Positions 35,083 to 44,679 of a stretch of DNA of 64,000 nt are shown here, one piece after another. The position numbers were made by a program, and so were the translations under genes. Under the pieces are notes generated by a model, which saw only the letters and a list, made by a program, of their open reading frames with translations, was not told the DNA's origin and did not search any database. Each line of letters starts with the position of its first letter. Position 1 is the first letter of the stretch. The stretch covers positions 1 to 64,000 of the forward strand of contig CAZBED010000011.1 in assembly GCA_964490845.1 (NCBI GenBank), in the 5' to 3' direction. The stretch comes from JADJSS01 sp964490845. Lineage in GTDB: Bacteria > Bacteroidota > Bacteroidia > Chitinophagales > JADIYW01.

Positions 35083-36747
35083 TCATATCCCGAATTTGCG
35101 GCGCATTTCCAAGGCTTTATCATATCCCGCATCCGCATGCCGGAAAATACCCATAGCCGGGTCATTGAACAACACCCTTTTCAGGCATTCGTCCGCTCTG
35201 TCGGTGCCATCTGCCAGTACCACCATTCCAGCATGCTGCGAATAGCCCATCCCTACTCCTCCGCCATGATGGAAACTCACCCAGGTAGCGCCGCCGGTAG
35301 CATTGCTCATCAAGTTCAGCAAAGCCCAGTCACTCACTGCGTCGCTGCCATCTTTCATAGCTTCGGTTTCCCGGTTGGGGGATGCCACACTGCCGCAATC
35401 CAAATGGTCACGGCCAATCACAATTGGCGCCTTCAGTATCCTTTTCCGAACCATATCATTGAACAGGAGGCCGGCTTTCTCGCGTTCGCCAAGGCCCAGC
35501 CAGCAAATACGTGCAGGCAGGCCCTGAAAGGCAATCCTTTGCCGCGCATGATGCAACCAGTTCATCATGGCCGTATTTTCCGGAAATAATTCCATCAGCG
35601 CTTTATCCGTTTCGAAAATATCCTGAGGGTCACCGCTTAGCGCCACCCAGCGAAACGGGCCTTTTCCTTCACAAAACAACGGACGGATATATGCCGGTGT
35701 GAAGCCCGGAAAATCAAACGCATTTTCCACACCCACTTCCTGCGCAAATGCCCGGATATTATTGCCATAATCAAACGTAACCGCTCCGCGTTTTCTGTGC
35801 TGTAACATGAACCGTACATGACGCGCCATACTTTGTATTGCTTTCTCTTTATGTAATGCGGGATTAGATTTTCTGAGTTCCAGTGATTCTTCAAATGTAA
35901 TATCGTTCGGCACATAGCCATTCACCGGGTCATGTGCGGAAGTCTGGTCGGACAGAATATCCGGAATGATATTGTCTTCTAACAATCGCTCCAGCAAATC
36001 GCCGGCATCCATGACCACACCAATAGAAATCGCTTCACCTTTATCACGTGCGCAGATAGCATGATTACGGGCTTCCTCATACGATTCATACATATAGTCG
36101 ATATATTTTGTATCCAGCCGCTTTTGGATACTTGCCCTGTTAACATCCGCACCTAAGAATGTGGCACCCGCCATCACCGCTGCCAGAGGCTGTGCGCCGC
36201 CCATACCGCCTAATCCGGAGCTAACTAAAAGTTTGCCTTTCAAATCGCCGTTGAAGTGCTGCCGTCCGCACTCCATAAATGTTTCATAAGTGCCTTGCAC
36301 AATACCCTGTGAACCGATATAAATCCAGGAACCGGCAGTCATTTGCCCATACATCATCAGCCCCTTTTCACGCAGTTCATAAAAGTGTTCCCAGGTTGCC
36401 CATTTCGGCACCAGGTTCGAATTTGCAATCAATACCCTTGGCGCCTGCGGGTGCGTGCGCACTATGCCCACAGGCTTTCCGCTTTGCACCAGAAGCGAAT
36501 GTTGTTCATCCAGCTCTAATAAAATTTCAATAATCTTCTGCAACGATTCCACATTGCGTGCCGCCTGTCCGATGCCGCCGTATACGACGAGTTCAGCGGG
36601 ATTTTCGGCCACTTCAGCATCTAAGTTATTCAGCAACATACGAAGGGGTGCTTCCGTTTGCCAGGATCTGGCATGTAGTGCTGACCCTCTTGGTGCCCGG
36701 TATACAGGGTGTGCAGCATATTGTGAAAGGAAAGACTGAAAGGTCAT
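35083..36747 (-). CDS. hutU: Urocanate hydratase
   Basis: A 554-residue NAD-dependent enzyme that converts urocanate to imidazolonepropionate, step two of histidine degradation. Family signatures include LVVYGGIGQAARN near residue 55, SSGLGGMGGAQPLAAVMAG (about 180, NAD-binding), and DQTSAHDPVNGYVP. The C-terminal IGRDHLDCGSVASPNRETE and SFHHGGGVGMGYSQHAGMV segments carry the catalytic Cys. Length is standard. It follows the FAD oxidase gene by 23 bp. Confidence 0.97.
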   Translation of the reverse strand: MTFQSFLSQYAAHPVYRAPRGSALHARSWQTEAPLRMLLNNLDAEVAENPAELVVYGGIGQAARNVESLQKIIEILLELDEQHSLLVQSGKPVGIVRTHPQAPRVLIANSNLVPKWATWEHFYELREKGLMMYGQMTAGSWIYIGSQGIVQGTYETFMECGRQHFNGDLKGKLLVSSGLGGMGGAQPLAAVMAGATFLGADVNRASIQKRLDTKYIDYMYESYEEARNHAICARDKGEAISIGVVMDAGDLLERLLEDNIIPDILSDQTSAHDPVNGYVPNDITFEESLELRKSNPALHKEKAIQSMARHVRFMLQHRKRGAVTFDYGNNIRAFAQEVGVENAFDFPGFTPAYIRPLFCEGKGPFRWVALSGDPQDIFETDKALMELFPENTAMMNWLHHARQRIAFQGLPARICWLGLGEREKAGLLFNDMVRKRILKAPIVIGRDHLDCGSVASPNRETEAMKDGSDAVSDWALLNLMSNATGGATWVSFHHGGGVGMGYSQHAGMVVLADGTDRADECLKRVLFNDPAMGIFRHADAGYDKALEMRRKFGI

Positions 36748-36770
36748 ACTTTTACTATTTAAAAACTAAA

Positions 36771-38066
36771 CTATAAGAATAAGCGCTCAATATAGCTGTT
36801 GACGAATTTTTTATCGGGATCCATTTCATGGCGCAGCTGAATGAAATCACGGTATTTCGGATAATGTTCCTGAAGATATTCTTTACCGACATTAAACTCC
36901 TTTCCCCAATGCGGGCGTCCGTGGAACTGCTTCGCGAACGTTTCATAGTCTTTCAGCAAATCCTCCCAGTTTTCATGTTCATAGCAATACAAGCCAAGCC
37001 ACAGCGAATTTTGCTGATGACAGGCGCTCAGCCAGAAATCATCGCCTTTTGTAAACCGTATCTCCTGAATAAAATTCAGGTTGTATTTATTTTCCGTAAT
37101 AAATTTTTTATAAGCGCGTAATATCTCCTTCCCTCTTGCGATATCGAAGGTCCATTCGGTTTCGCGGTGCAAAGGTGGTTCAGGCACAATATAGACTTTA
37201 TAACTCTTTTCAATTCTATCCAATGGGCCTTTCATATTCCAAGTCAGAAAACGATTGATTGGCTTTGCCAATACTGGAAACAGTTTTGCTGCAAACACAA
37301 AGAAACGATACATGATTACGGACAATACTTCATCTTTCAGAAACTGACGCAAACGGCTGTCATTCGTTTTTTCCTGAGTGCGCTGATACCTGAAAACCAC
37401 AATTTCATTTGTTGGCGGCAGCCACCACAGTTTGAAATGGTGATTATTTTTCAGATAGTCGTCTAAATTATCTATCACTTCATCAAAAGGTAGGGTGGTG
37501 GTATAATCGTGTAAATTAAATGCATCCACCACCTGAATCGTTATTTCAGAAACAACACCCAGGCATCCTAGATTGACAACACAGGCATTGAATAAATCTG
37601 TGTCCCGTTCTTTGTTGATAGTTAGTTTAGTGCCATCTGCTTTAATAAGGCTTAGTTCCAGCAACTGTGAACCTAATATCTGAAAATCAATTCCACTGCC
37701 GTGGGTTCCGGTGGAAACAGCTCCAGTGATGGACTGCCGGTCGATAGAACCTAAGTTTTTAAGTGCAAGTCCTTCTTTGTCTAACAATTTATTCAGCTGC
37801 CAGATTTTTATACCGGCTTGTGTCTTCACCACCTTATTCACCTTATCAATGCTGATAATTTTATTGTAGTTGTCCAGATTAATAATGACTTCATTCGTCT
37901 GACAAATATCCGACCAGGAATGCCCGGTTCCCACCAAACGGATTTTGGAGTATTGTTTTACGAGTGCAATAATTTCCTCCTCTGATTCCGGCTGAATATA
38001 ATTACTGACATCCGCAGTGATATTCTTCGCCCAATTGGTAAACTTATAATTTTGCTGGCTCTTCAT
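36771..38066 (-). CDS. FAD-dependent sugar-lactone oxidase-like protein (ALO family)
   Basis: A 431-residue protein with the N-terminal FAD-binding (PCMH) domain. RLVGTGHSWSDICQ holds the His that carries covalent FAD in this family. GSIDRQSITGAVSTGTHGSG follows. The C-terminal D-arabinono-1,4-lactone oxidase domain has GRPHWGKEFNV and LRHEMDPDKKFVNSYIERLF. It resembles L-gulonolactone and aldonolactone oxidases. It lies 23 bp from hutU and 30 bp from hutH in the same direction, so it is in the hut transcript. The reason for that is unknown. Confidence 0.85.
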   Translation of the reverse strand: MKSQQNYKFTNWAKNITADVSNYIQPESEEEIIALVKQYSKIRLVGTGHSWSDICQTNEVIINLDNYNKIISIDKVNKVVKTQAGIKIWQLNKLLDKEGLALKNLGSIDRQSITGAVSTGTHGSGIDFQILGSQLLELSLIKADGTKLTINKERDTDLFNACVVNLGCLGVVSEITIQVVDAFNLHDYTTTLPFDEVIDNLDDYLKNNHHFKLWWLPPTNEIVVFRYQRTQEKTNDSRLRQFLKDEVLSVIMYRFFVFAAKLFPVLAKPINRFLTWNMKGPLDRIEKSYKVYIVPEPPLHRETEWTFDIARGKEILRAYKKFITENKYNLNFIQEIRFTKGDDFWLSACHQQNSLWLGLYCYEHENWEDLLKDYETFAKQFHGRPHWGKEFNVGKEYLQEHYPKYRDFIQLRHEMDPDKKFVNSYIERLFL

Positions 38067-38096
38067 ATTCTGACTGATACATTAAGTCTATATAAA

Positions 38097-39656
38097 CTAC
38101 AACTCAAACTCGGGAAATGCAGTATTCAACTGCTGATTATTCTGCTTTGCCACTTCTTTTACGTGGTACATAAAGGAAAAATCTGCCACCCTGTTTTTTA
38201 TCTCATTAATATCGTCGGCAAAAATCCTGTCCTCGCTCGCAAATGAAACAGACTGTCTTATAAAATCGTGTGCGGCTTCGAGCAGCACAGAACTTTTGTG
38301 TGGCCTGCGAAACTCTATGGCCTGACAGGCGCTCATCAATTCTATTGCAAGAATATATTCTAAATTATCCAGAATCTGATACAATTTTCGGCCACTGATG
38401 CTACCCATCGATACATGATCTTCCTGTCCTAATGAGGTAGGTATACTGTCGGCGCTGGCAGGAAAACAAAGCGTTTTATTCTCCGTCACCAATGCAGCTG
38501 TGGTATATTGCGGAATCATGAACCCTGAATTCAGTCCGACTTCATTCATCAGCAACATCGGTAGGCCAAACTTACCTTCCAGCAATAAATAACATCTTCT
38601 GTCGGAAATATTTCCCAATTCCGCCGCAGCAAAACAGCAGTAATCCAAGGGTAGTGCAAGCGGCTGCCCGTGAAAATTGCCGCCGCTGATTGTATCTTCC
38701 GCATTAAAAATGACCGGATTATCGGTTACGGCATTCAATTCAATTTCGGTTAACTGCTTTAAATGCTGCCAGGCATTCCGGCTGGCTCCATGCACCTGCG
38801 GCATACAACGCAGACTATACGGGTCCTGCACCCTGTCGCAGTCCTCATGGCTGTTCATAATTTCAGAATCGTGAAGCAGCAACCTAAGCCGTTGTGCCAC
38901 CAAACGGCTCCCGCCAAAAGGCCTGAGCTGATGCAGACGTTCATCAAAAGGGGATTTGGTTCCCTGTAGTGCCTCCAGGCTCATCGCGCCAATAATATCA
39001 GCCACTTCCAGGCAATTATACATACGTTGGATATCCGCCACCGCATACGACAAAATGAACTGGGTGCCATTAATCAGCGCCAGCCCTTCTTTAGGGCCGA
39101 GTGATACCGGCTGTAAATTTTCCTGCAAAAAAAGTTCAGTTGTTTTAATGACACTATCCAGATAAAAAACTTCACCAAGGCCAATGAGCGGCAAACATAA
39201 ATGCGCCAGTGGCGCCAGATCGCCGGAAGCACCTACGCTGCCTTTTTCAGGAACTACCGGAATCACATCATGATCAATATGCCATAAAATCCGCTCAAGC
39301 GTAGATAGTTGCACCCCTGAATATCCCTGTGCCAGTGCATGAAGTTTAGTAATCAGCATCAGCTTGGCCACCTGTTTCGGAATCGGATTACCGACACCCA
39401 CACTATGTGATTGCAGAATTTTGTATTGCAAAGTGCGGGTATCTTTTTCAGAGATTTTTTTGTTGGATAAAATGCCAAATCCCGTATTGATGCCGTAAAC
39501 GGTGTCATTATTTTCTACTATTTGTTGTACATCATGCTGAGATTTCAGGATATTTTTTTTTGCTTCCTCATTAATAATTCCCTGCCGCTTTCCCTCTGCT
39601 ATCTCAATAGCTTTTGCAACTGTGAGTGTATCTATTCCGTAATTGAAAATACTCAT
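38097..39656 (-). CDS. hutH: Histidine ammonia-lyase
   Basis: A 519-residue enzyme that deaminates histidine to urocanate. The MIO cofactor is formed from the ASG of GSVGASGDLAPLAHLCL (about residue 145). NGTQFILSYAVAD, KSPFDERLHQLRPFGGSR and NPVIFNAEDTISGGNFHGQP also match. The frame extends 35 residues to 39761, but that part is not conserved-looking, so the ATG at 39656 is chosen. It heads the minus-strand hut group. Confidence 0.96.
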   Translation of the reverse strand: MSIFNYGIDTLTVAKAIEIAEGKRQGIINEEAKKNILKSQHDVQQIVENNDTVYGINTGFGILSNKKISEKDTRTLQYKILQSHSVGVGNPIPKQVAKLMLITKLHALAQGYSGVQLSTLERILWHIDHDVIPVVPEKGSVGASGDLAPLAHLCLPLIGLGEVFYLDSVIKTTELFLQENLQPVSLGPKEGLALINGTQFILSYAVADIQRMYNCLEVADIIGAMSLEALQGTKSPFDERLHQLRPFGGSRLVAQRLRLLLHDSEIMNSHEDCDRVQDPYSLRCMPQVHGASRNAWQHLKQLTEIELNAVTDNPVIFNAEDTISGGNFHGQPLALPLDYCCFAAAELGNISDRRCYLLLEGKFGLPMLLMNEVGLNSGFMIPQYTTAALVTENKTLCFPASADSIPTSLGQEDHVSMGSISGRKLYQILDNLEYILAIELMSACQAIEFRRPHKSSVLLEAAHDFIRQSVSFASEDRIFADDINEIKNRVADFSFMYHVKEVAKQNNQQLNTAFPEFEL

Positions 39657-39702
39657 ACCATAAAGGTATAAATTATTTATGTCACTTTTGATGCCAATCT
39701 GC

Positions 39703-39712
39703 CTGCCGGCAG
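39703..39712. repeat. Short CTGCCGGCAG palindrome, REP-like
   Basis: A perfect 10-bp palindrome within CTGCCTGCCGGCAGACAG, 47 bp upstream of the hutH start codon. It shares the CTGCC/GGCAG words with the block at 15644-15703. It could be a dispersed element or a hutH regulatory site. Confidence 0.35.
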
Positions 39713-39805
39713 ACAGCGCAATAATAAAATAATCAAAAGCAATTATGCTATCTAATGGCAATTAGATAAATGCAGTCTATCAAAAAAATCGCTGTAATCT
39801 GTCTT

Positions 39806-41176
39806 TTATTTTACCTTTCTAACCAATACCATTTTCAAAACAGTCTTCGTTTTTTCGGTTACTCTGAAACGGTCATCGATACGGTGACCGACTAGCCAGA
39901 TAAGTTTTTCACCTGAAAACAAAACGGCTGTATTTTCTTTTTCCAGCAAGGAAAATTTTTCATCTTTAAAATATTTGGAAAGTTTCTTTTTCCCTGCCTT
40001 ACCCGGTGTTTTAGGTTTGCTCATACCAAACGGATAAAAATAATCCCCGTCTTTGTAATATCGGATTAACAAAGGAAGCTCCAACTTGTCAGCATCAAAA
40101 CAGGCATACCGTTCAGATGTCTTAAGATTGAGTTCCTGAACGGGGAGCAATGAGCATCGTATTGTATAATTATTAAAAATGATCTGATTTGGAAATTTGT
40201 CAAACATCAAATAATTTTCACGTTCAATAGTCTTCGGAACGACAAACAGGCTTTTTCTATCGATAACGATACGATGTGTTTCTGAAAAAAATTGTTTGCC
40301 GCTGTTTAATTTTTCCAAAGTTTTATAACGTTGAAAAAACTGTGTTACATTATCTGAATTAAACCCAAATTCTTTCAGCAAATGAAACAGGATGGTCTGC
40401 CCGGCAGGATGGGATTGGATAAATCCCATTTTCAGTTCTGCAACACCGTTTTTTTCACTATAACATTTTCTTCTTATTGTTTCGATATACTGCTCTGTCA
40501 GCTCTACATAATCATTCATGCGGCTTATAAACTCTTTAACTGTACGATGTAAGGAAGGATTGATTTTTTGCAGAGACGGTACAACCTGATGCCGGATGAG
40601 GTTGCGCTGATAATCGTCCGTTGCGTTTGAGCTGTCTTCCCTGAATGATACATTATTCTCCTTTGCATAAGTTATAATTTCCTGCCTGTAAATTTCGAGC
40701 AAAGGCCTGATGATGAAACCTGATTTAGGCTGCATACCGGCCAATCCACGGATGCCGGTTCCTTTGGTAAAATTCAGCAAGACCGTTTCCATCTGATCAT
40801 CGAGATGATGGGCCGTGGCAATACAGTGATAATGATTTTCTTTTCGGATTTGTTCAAACCATTCATAACGCAACTCACGCGCTGCCATTTGCGTAGAAAC
40901 ATCATTCTTTTTTTTGTATGCCTGAGTGTCAAACCGTACCGTATAAAACGGAAGGTTATGCAACCTGGCAAAATCATGCAGAAAAGCTTCATCAGCTTCG
41001 CTTTCCTCACCTCTCAACTGAAAATTGCAGTGTGCAAGTGCAATGTTGTACTTTAATTTCAACAATACATCAGTCAATACCATGGAATCCACGCCTCCGC
41101 TGCAGGCAACAAGGACAGCACTGCCGCTGTTGCAGAGATTGTGATGCCGGATATATGTTTGAATGCGTGTTAACAC
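39806..41176 (-). CDS. tilS: tRNA(Ile)-lysidine synthase
   Basis: A 456-residue PP-loop enzyme that converts C34 of tRNA-Ile(CAU) to lysidine. The ATP-binding motif SGGVDSMVLTDVLL is at about residue 27, with HCNFQLRGEESEADEAF and ATAHHLDDQMETVLLNF after it. The C-terminal TilS domain has DKLELPLLIRYYKDGDYFYP and GMSKPKTPGKAGKKKLSKYF. Length is typical for Bacteroidota. It is on the same strand as hutH, about 45 bp upstream of that gene's leader. Confidence 0.95.
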   Translation of the reverse strand: MLTRIQTYIRHHNLCNSGSAVLVACSGGVDSMVLTDVLLKLKYNIALAHCNFQLRGEESEADEAFLHDFARLHNLPFYTVRFDTQAYKKKNDVSTQMAARELRYEWFEQIRKENHYHCIATAHHLDDQMETVLLNFTKGTGIRGLAGMQPKSGFIIRPLLEIYRQEIITYAKENNVSFREDSSNATDDYQRNLIRHQVVPSLQKINPSLHRTVKEFISRMNDYVELTEQYIETIRRKCYSEKNGVAELKMGFIQSHPAGQTILFHLLKEFGFNSDNVTQFFQRYKTLEKLNSGKQFFSETHRIVIDRKSLFVVPKTIERENYLMFDKFPNQIIFNNYTIRCSLLPVQELNLKTSERYACFDADKLELPLLIRYYKDGDYFYPFGMSKPKTPGKAGKKKLSKYFKDEKFSLLEKENTAVLFSGEKLIWLVGHRIDDRFRVTEKTKTVLKMVLVRKVK

Positions 41177-41267
41177 CGCTCCAATTTACGACAATATACC
41201 GTACTTTTTAGCTCTGCTAAAAACACTATGATTCTTTCATTTTATCCTTATAACGACAATTTCTTAA

Positions 41268-41516
41268 TCAAACCTCAGCGGCAAGTATGGCTGTATCCGC
41301 TATTTTATGCAATGCAAATTGTTTGATGGTCAGTTTATGTCCGTTTATTACGTTTATTTTCATCCAGCCGTAATGACAGGTACTGACATCATTTCATACA
41401 CGAAAAACGATTAATTTATCTCCATCATTACTGATGCCTACCGGATAATCGCTGACACCGGACAGGTTAATAAAGATGTCTATAAATTCTCAGATGAATT
41501 CTGTTCTCATTTTCTG
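41268..41516 (-). pseudogene. Decayed 3' remnant of a secreted protein gene
   Basis: In one minus-strand frame the sequence reads SGVSDYPVGISNDGDKLIVF, RV-stop-NDVST, then CHYGWMKINVINGHKLTIKQ, then FALHKIADTAILAAEV and a terminal TGA at 41268-41270. It holds two internal TGA codons (one in the passage above, one about 25 codons earlier). The HYGW and closing-strand pattern is that of the C-terminal region of Bacteroidota secreted proteins. The intact gene at 42699-43337 has the matching HYGYLRFRIG. This accounts for the 370-bp gap after tilS. Confidence 0.6.
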
Positions 41517-41546
41517 AATTTCTGCAACTTAAAGGATTGCCATACA

Positions 41547-42530
41547 TTAATCCTTTATACACCGAACTGATTGGCCACTTGACTTTATTGAGCTGAGTTT
41601 TAATATCATCGTTTTGTTATAACTACCCAAATTGTAACTTGTTGCGCTGGTAGAACTTACTGAAGTAGATGACCAGGCAAATGCATTTGCACCAAAATTT
41701 ATAAAATTTCCATCCAAAGCACTACCCAATAATCCATACCTTGATCCGGCGGGATACCAGTTAAAGTTACTGCTGTTCGTGGCACCGGTATTCGGGCTAT
41801 TCCATAGATCTGTTGTCTTTAATGCACCTCCTGCAACACTTTCACCACCTACAAAGTCTATCAATGTCCGCAACTCAGTTGAATCCGGCACATGCCAGCC
41901 TTGTGGCGCCAGCTTGCCGGTAGCGACTGCATACCAGTTATAAAGTTTGCCGTATATTGTATTATTCGCCGCGTCATTGTTGTGATAGCAATAGGCAGCC
42001 GTTGTCATATTTGCCCATTGCGAATTATCCGTTTTGTTAGGCATAAAACCGGCGTTATTCAATCTAGAAGTCTTAAGGTTATCGGCCATCCATATCTGAG
42101 TGCCTATTCTTACCGTGCGGTATACATTTCCGTCTATATCGGTGACGGAACCAAAAGTTGATGTGGTAAATGTCACTTCATTGCTGTAAGCAGTGCCCAA
42201 ATCGTTAATAGCATACAATCTGACATGGTAAACCGTACCAGGATCCAAATCATGTAACAGTGCTGTAAAGGCTAAACCAACCGGAGTTTGCGCGGTGGTA
42301 TCTGAAGTGATGGTGGGCGAAGCGGAAGTGCTCCAGCAGGCGCCATACACCGTAACGGCGCTATCGCCTTCGTCGACCACGCTTCCACTGACAGTTGCAG
42401 TATTTCCTGTAATAGCAGTAATGTCTGTTATGGTTAATGTCGAAAGTTGCGGCAATCCGGTAATTCCTCCTTCTTTTTTACACGACAAGATGAGTAATAA
42501 TACTACCTGACAGAAAATGAATTTTTTCAT
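41547..42530 (-). CDS. FISUMP-domain lipoprotein with fibronectin-III-like N-terminus
   Basis: A 327-residue lipoprotein (lipobox LILSCKK, Cys17). A fibronectin-type-III-like domain spans about 25-125 (TVYHVRLYAINDLGTAYSNEVTF). A Fibrobacter-succinogenes-major-paralogue (FISUMP) domain follows: DIDGNVYRTVRIGTQIWMA, DNLKTSRLNNA, YGKLYNWYAVATGKLAPQGWH, and a terminal SVRCIKD. FISUMP proteins are exported surface proteins of unknown binding function. The stop lies 31 bp from the pseudogene on the same strand. Confidence 0.87.
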   Translation of the reverse strand: MKKFIFCQVVLLLILSCKKEGGITGLPQLSTLTITDITAITGNTATVSGSVVDEGDSAVTVYGACWSTSASPTITSDTTAQTPVGLAFTALLHDLDPGTVYHVRLYAINDLGTAYSNEVTFTTSTFGSVTDIDGNVYRTVRIGTQIWMADNLKTSRLNNAGFMPNKTDNSQWANMTTAAYCYHNNDAANNTIYGKLYNWYAVATGKLAPQGWHVPDSTELRTLIDFVGGESVAGGALKTTDLWNSPNTGATNSSNFNWYPAGSRYGLLGSALDGNFINFGANAFAWSSTSVSSTSATSYNLGSYNKTMILKLSSIKSSGQSVRCIKD

Positions 42531-42698
42531 ATTTTAGTGGTTGATGATTACAAATTAAAATTATGTACTTACGGTTGTACCGACTTCCATACTGATGAAA
42601 ACAACCAATTTAATATAAATTATTTAGTTTGTCAACTTCCAAAGTATGATTTACAACTATCCTATTTATTTATTACACCTCAAATTTATAGTATCTTG

Positions 42699-43337
42699 TC
42701 ACACATCATTTCTAATCCCGGCCTTAATCCCTTTATTTTCCGCAACCTCATAGACATAATCGTCAAAATAAATAACATGAATAAAACCACGGGCAAGACC
42801 AATCCTGAAACGAAGGTACCCATAGTGCATTTTGGCATCTTTTTTAAAATGTATTCCTGCTATTACCGTTCCGGTTGAATTGGTTGCAGGCTGCAGAATA
42901 GTTGCGCCGTTATTTACAATTAGATGTGCTCCATTCTTCCATGTTTTACTTTTGCTATTGATTACTTCTTTTAATGCAAACGACTTTATAATATTACTAT
43001 CAGAGGATACCACCTTATTATCGCCATTGCCAAATAACGTGATACTGTATGTACCATCGGGATTTATGTAAAACTGAACATTAAAATCATTTTCGCCATC
43101 TGCATCAATATCTAACTGATAGTTAGAGGCGCCTAATATGGAGTTTCGTACATCCTTATCAATCGTATTGCCTGTCCAGCGAGGATGCTCTGAAAATTCA
43201 TTATCCTCAGGAATAATACCTTGCTCTTTACTGCAGGAAATCAGCGTGAATACCAGCAATGCAATGATTGTGTTCAAAAAAACTTTCCCATGAAAAGAAA
43301 AAACGGTTGTTTTGTTTTTGATAACTGATGTTGACAT
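42699..43337 (-). CDS. Lipoprotein of unknown function with HYGYLRF motif
   Basis: A 212-residue lipoprotein with signal peptide and lipobox TLISCSKE. I start at the ATG at 43337, which puts a positively charged, then hydrophobic leader before the Cys; the frame is open to 43388. The mature region has beta-rich sequence, LDIDADGENDFNVQFYI (a calcium-binding-like DxDxD stretch), and near the end MHYGYLRFRIGLARGFIHVI then YEVAENKGIKAG. The end pattern matches the remnant at 41268-41516. Confidence 0.7.
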   Translation of the reverse strand: MSTSVIKNKTTVFSFHGKVFLNTIIALLVFTLISCSKEQGIIPEDNEFSEHPRWTGNTIDKDVRNSILGASNYQLDIDADGENDFNVQFYINPDGTYSITLFGNGDNKVVSSDSNIIKSFALKEVINSKSKTWKNGAHLIVNNGATILQPATNSTGTVIAGIHFKKDAKMHYGYLRFRIGLARGFIHVIYFDDYVYEVAENKGIKAGIRNDV

Positions 43338-43606
43338 TGTATTTAAATTATGAATTATTTTGACACAGTAAATTTGCGGGATTATCATACACTAAAACAG
43401 GAGGAAAACCATGATTTTATTTTATCAGGGTATCCCACGGGTACTTTCTGAATTAAACTCCGAGCTTTGCAATAGTACAGCATAGTTTTATATATCAGTC
43501 AAAACCTGTACCTTCAGTTTGGAATTCATTGAAAATAGCCACTTAAGCAGGATAGCAACTGTATCGTATTACCAACAAAAATGAATATTGTATAAACTAG
43601 TAGTAT

Positions 43607-44146
43607 ATGCCATTCATAATAACAATCCTGTCCGTATTTGCTGCATATCTTGTTTTCAATATCGCCTGCGGCATTATTTTAGCGGTTGCTTATCGGATAA
43701 AAGAAAAACGGATAACTGACAACAAGGAATTTTTCAAACTTTTGTTGTTTCCGGCTACCGGATTAGGAAACTGGAGGTATAACCGGAATATCAGAAATAA
43801 CATGACTGAGCCTTACGGCAAGAAATGGCATGTATACAAAAATATGATTTATTTGAATTGGCTTTTTGTGTTTTTAGTAGTGGGATATGAATGCTATTTC
43901 TTTATTCACCTGTATCAGTTATATCATCAGTACAGTACGGCAAAAAGCGATACGGCCGCTGTAGTAGGTTCAACCGGCAGTGAAATTATTTTTAAAACAT
44001 TTGGCTGGATGATTGATATAAGTTTTACTTTCATGATGGTATTCATCATTTTTTTACTGTTATTCACTTTTGGAATCTTTTATTTTTTATTCATCTTCCT
44101 GCCTAAATTACAGTTGAGTGGTTTAGCAAGAAAATTAAAACAATAA
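43607..44146 (+). CDS. Membrane protein of unknown function
   Basis: A 179-residue protein with membrane segments at about residues 5-25, 85-108 and a long one at about 135-168, and a basic cytosolic loop with RIKEKRITDNKEFFKLL. It has no enzyme motif and no recognised family. It stands alone between two convergent or divergent neighbours. The 270 bp before it contain no gene. Confidence 0.65.
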   Translation: MPFIITILSVFAAYLVFNIACGIILAVAYRIKEKRITDNKEFFKLLLFPATGLGNWRYNRNIRNNMTEPYGKKWHVYKNMIYLNWLFVFLVVGYECYFFIHLYQLYHQYSTAKSDTAAVVGSTGSEIIFKTFGWMIDISFTFMMVFIIFLLLFTFGIFYFLFIFLPKLQLSGLARKLKQ

Positions 44147-44299
44147 TTTCTTCCGACCTGCAAGGCCTTTGCCATCAACTATTTTAACACTATTTTTCAG
44201 GAACATTTTTAAAAAATAACCGAAGTCTGAGATTCGCTGGAAAAATTCAGTAAAATGAAAAGCTGAATACTTTAATTATCTTCCTCTTCAATAAAACAC

Positions 44300-44623
44300 T
44301 CACATTTCCAGTTCCAAATTCATCTTTGCATTTTTCAATTCACTTAAACTATGAAGGTCCTTTTGCTGCTGCGCAACAGTTATGCCTGCTTCATAAATAT
44401 TTAATGCTTTTTTAACCTCTTCCAATTGTTCATAAATCTTGCCCAAATGATAATAGGCACCTATATATGCTTTATCTGCAACTAACAGTTTTTCAAACAG
44501 TTGTACTGACTTGTCCAACTCACCGGTTTTCTCGTATTCTTTCGCCAGTGCGAATAAAGCGAAAGTATCTGCCGGGTTATCAACAATCAGCGCTTCCAAA
44601 CGTTGTATCCTATTCGTATGCAT
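44300..44623 (-). CDS. Small tetratricopeptide-repeat protein
   Basis: A 107-residue protein of about three TPR units: DTFALFALAKEYEKTGELDK, YIGAYYHLGKIYEQLEEVKK and a third helix pair ending in LKNAKMNLELEM. I start at the ATG at 44623 (an in-frame ATG at 44638 is possible). It has no signal peptide, so it is cytosolic and presumably a protein-protein scaffold. It is divergent from etfB. Confidence 0.8.
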   Translation of the reverse strand: MHTNRIQRLEALIVDNPADTFALFALAKEYEKTGELDKSVQLFEKLLVADKAYIGAYYHLGKIYEQLEEVKKALNIYEAGITVAQQQKDLHSLSELKNAKMNLELEM

Positions 44624-44679
44624 GCATTGAATTATCAAAAATGAAGTAAATTAGCAAATCAAATTTAAAAATTAAAAGT

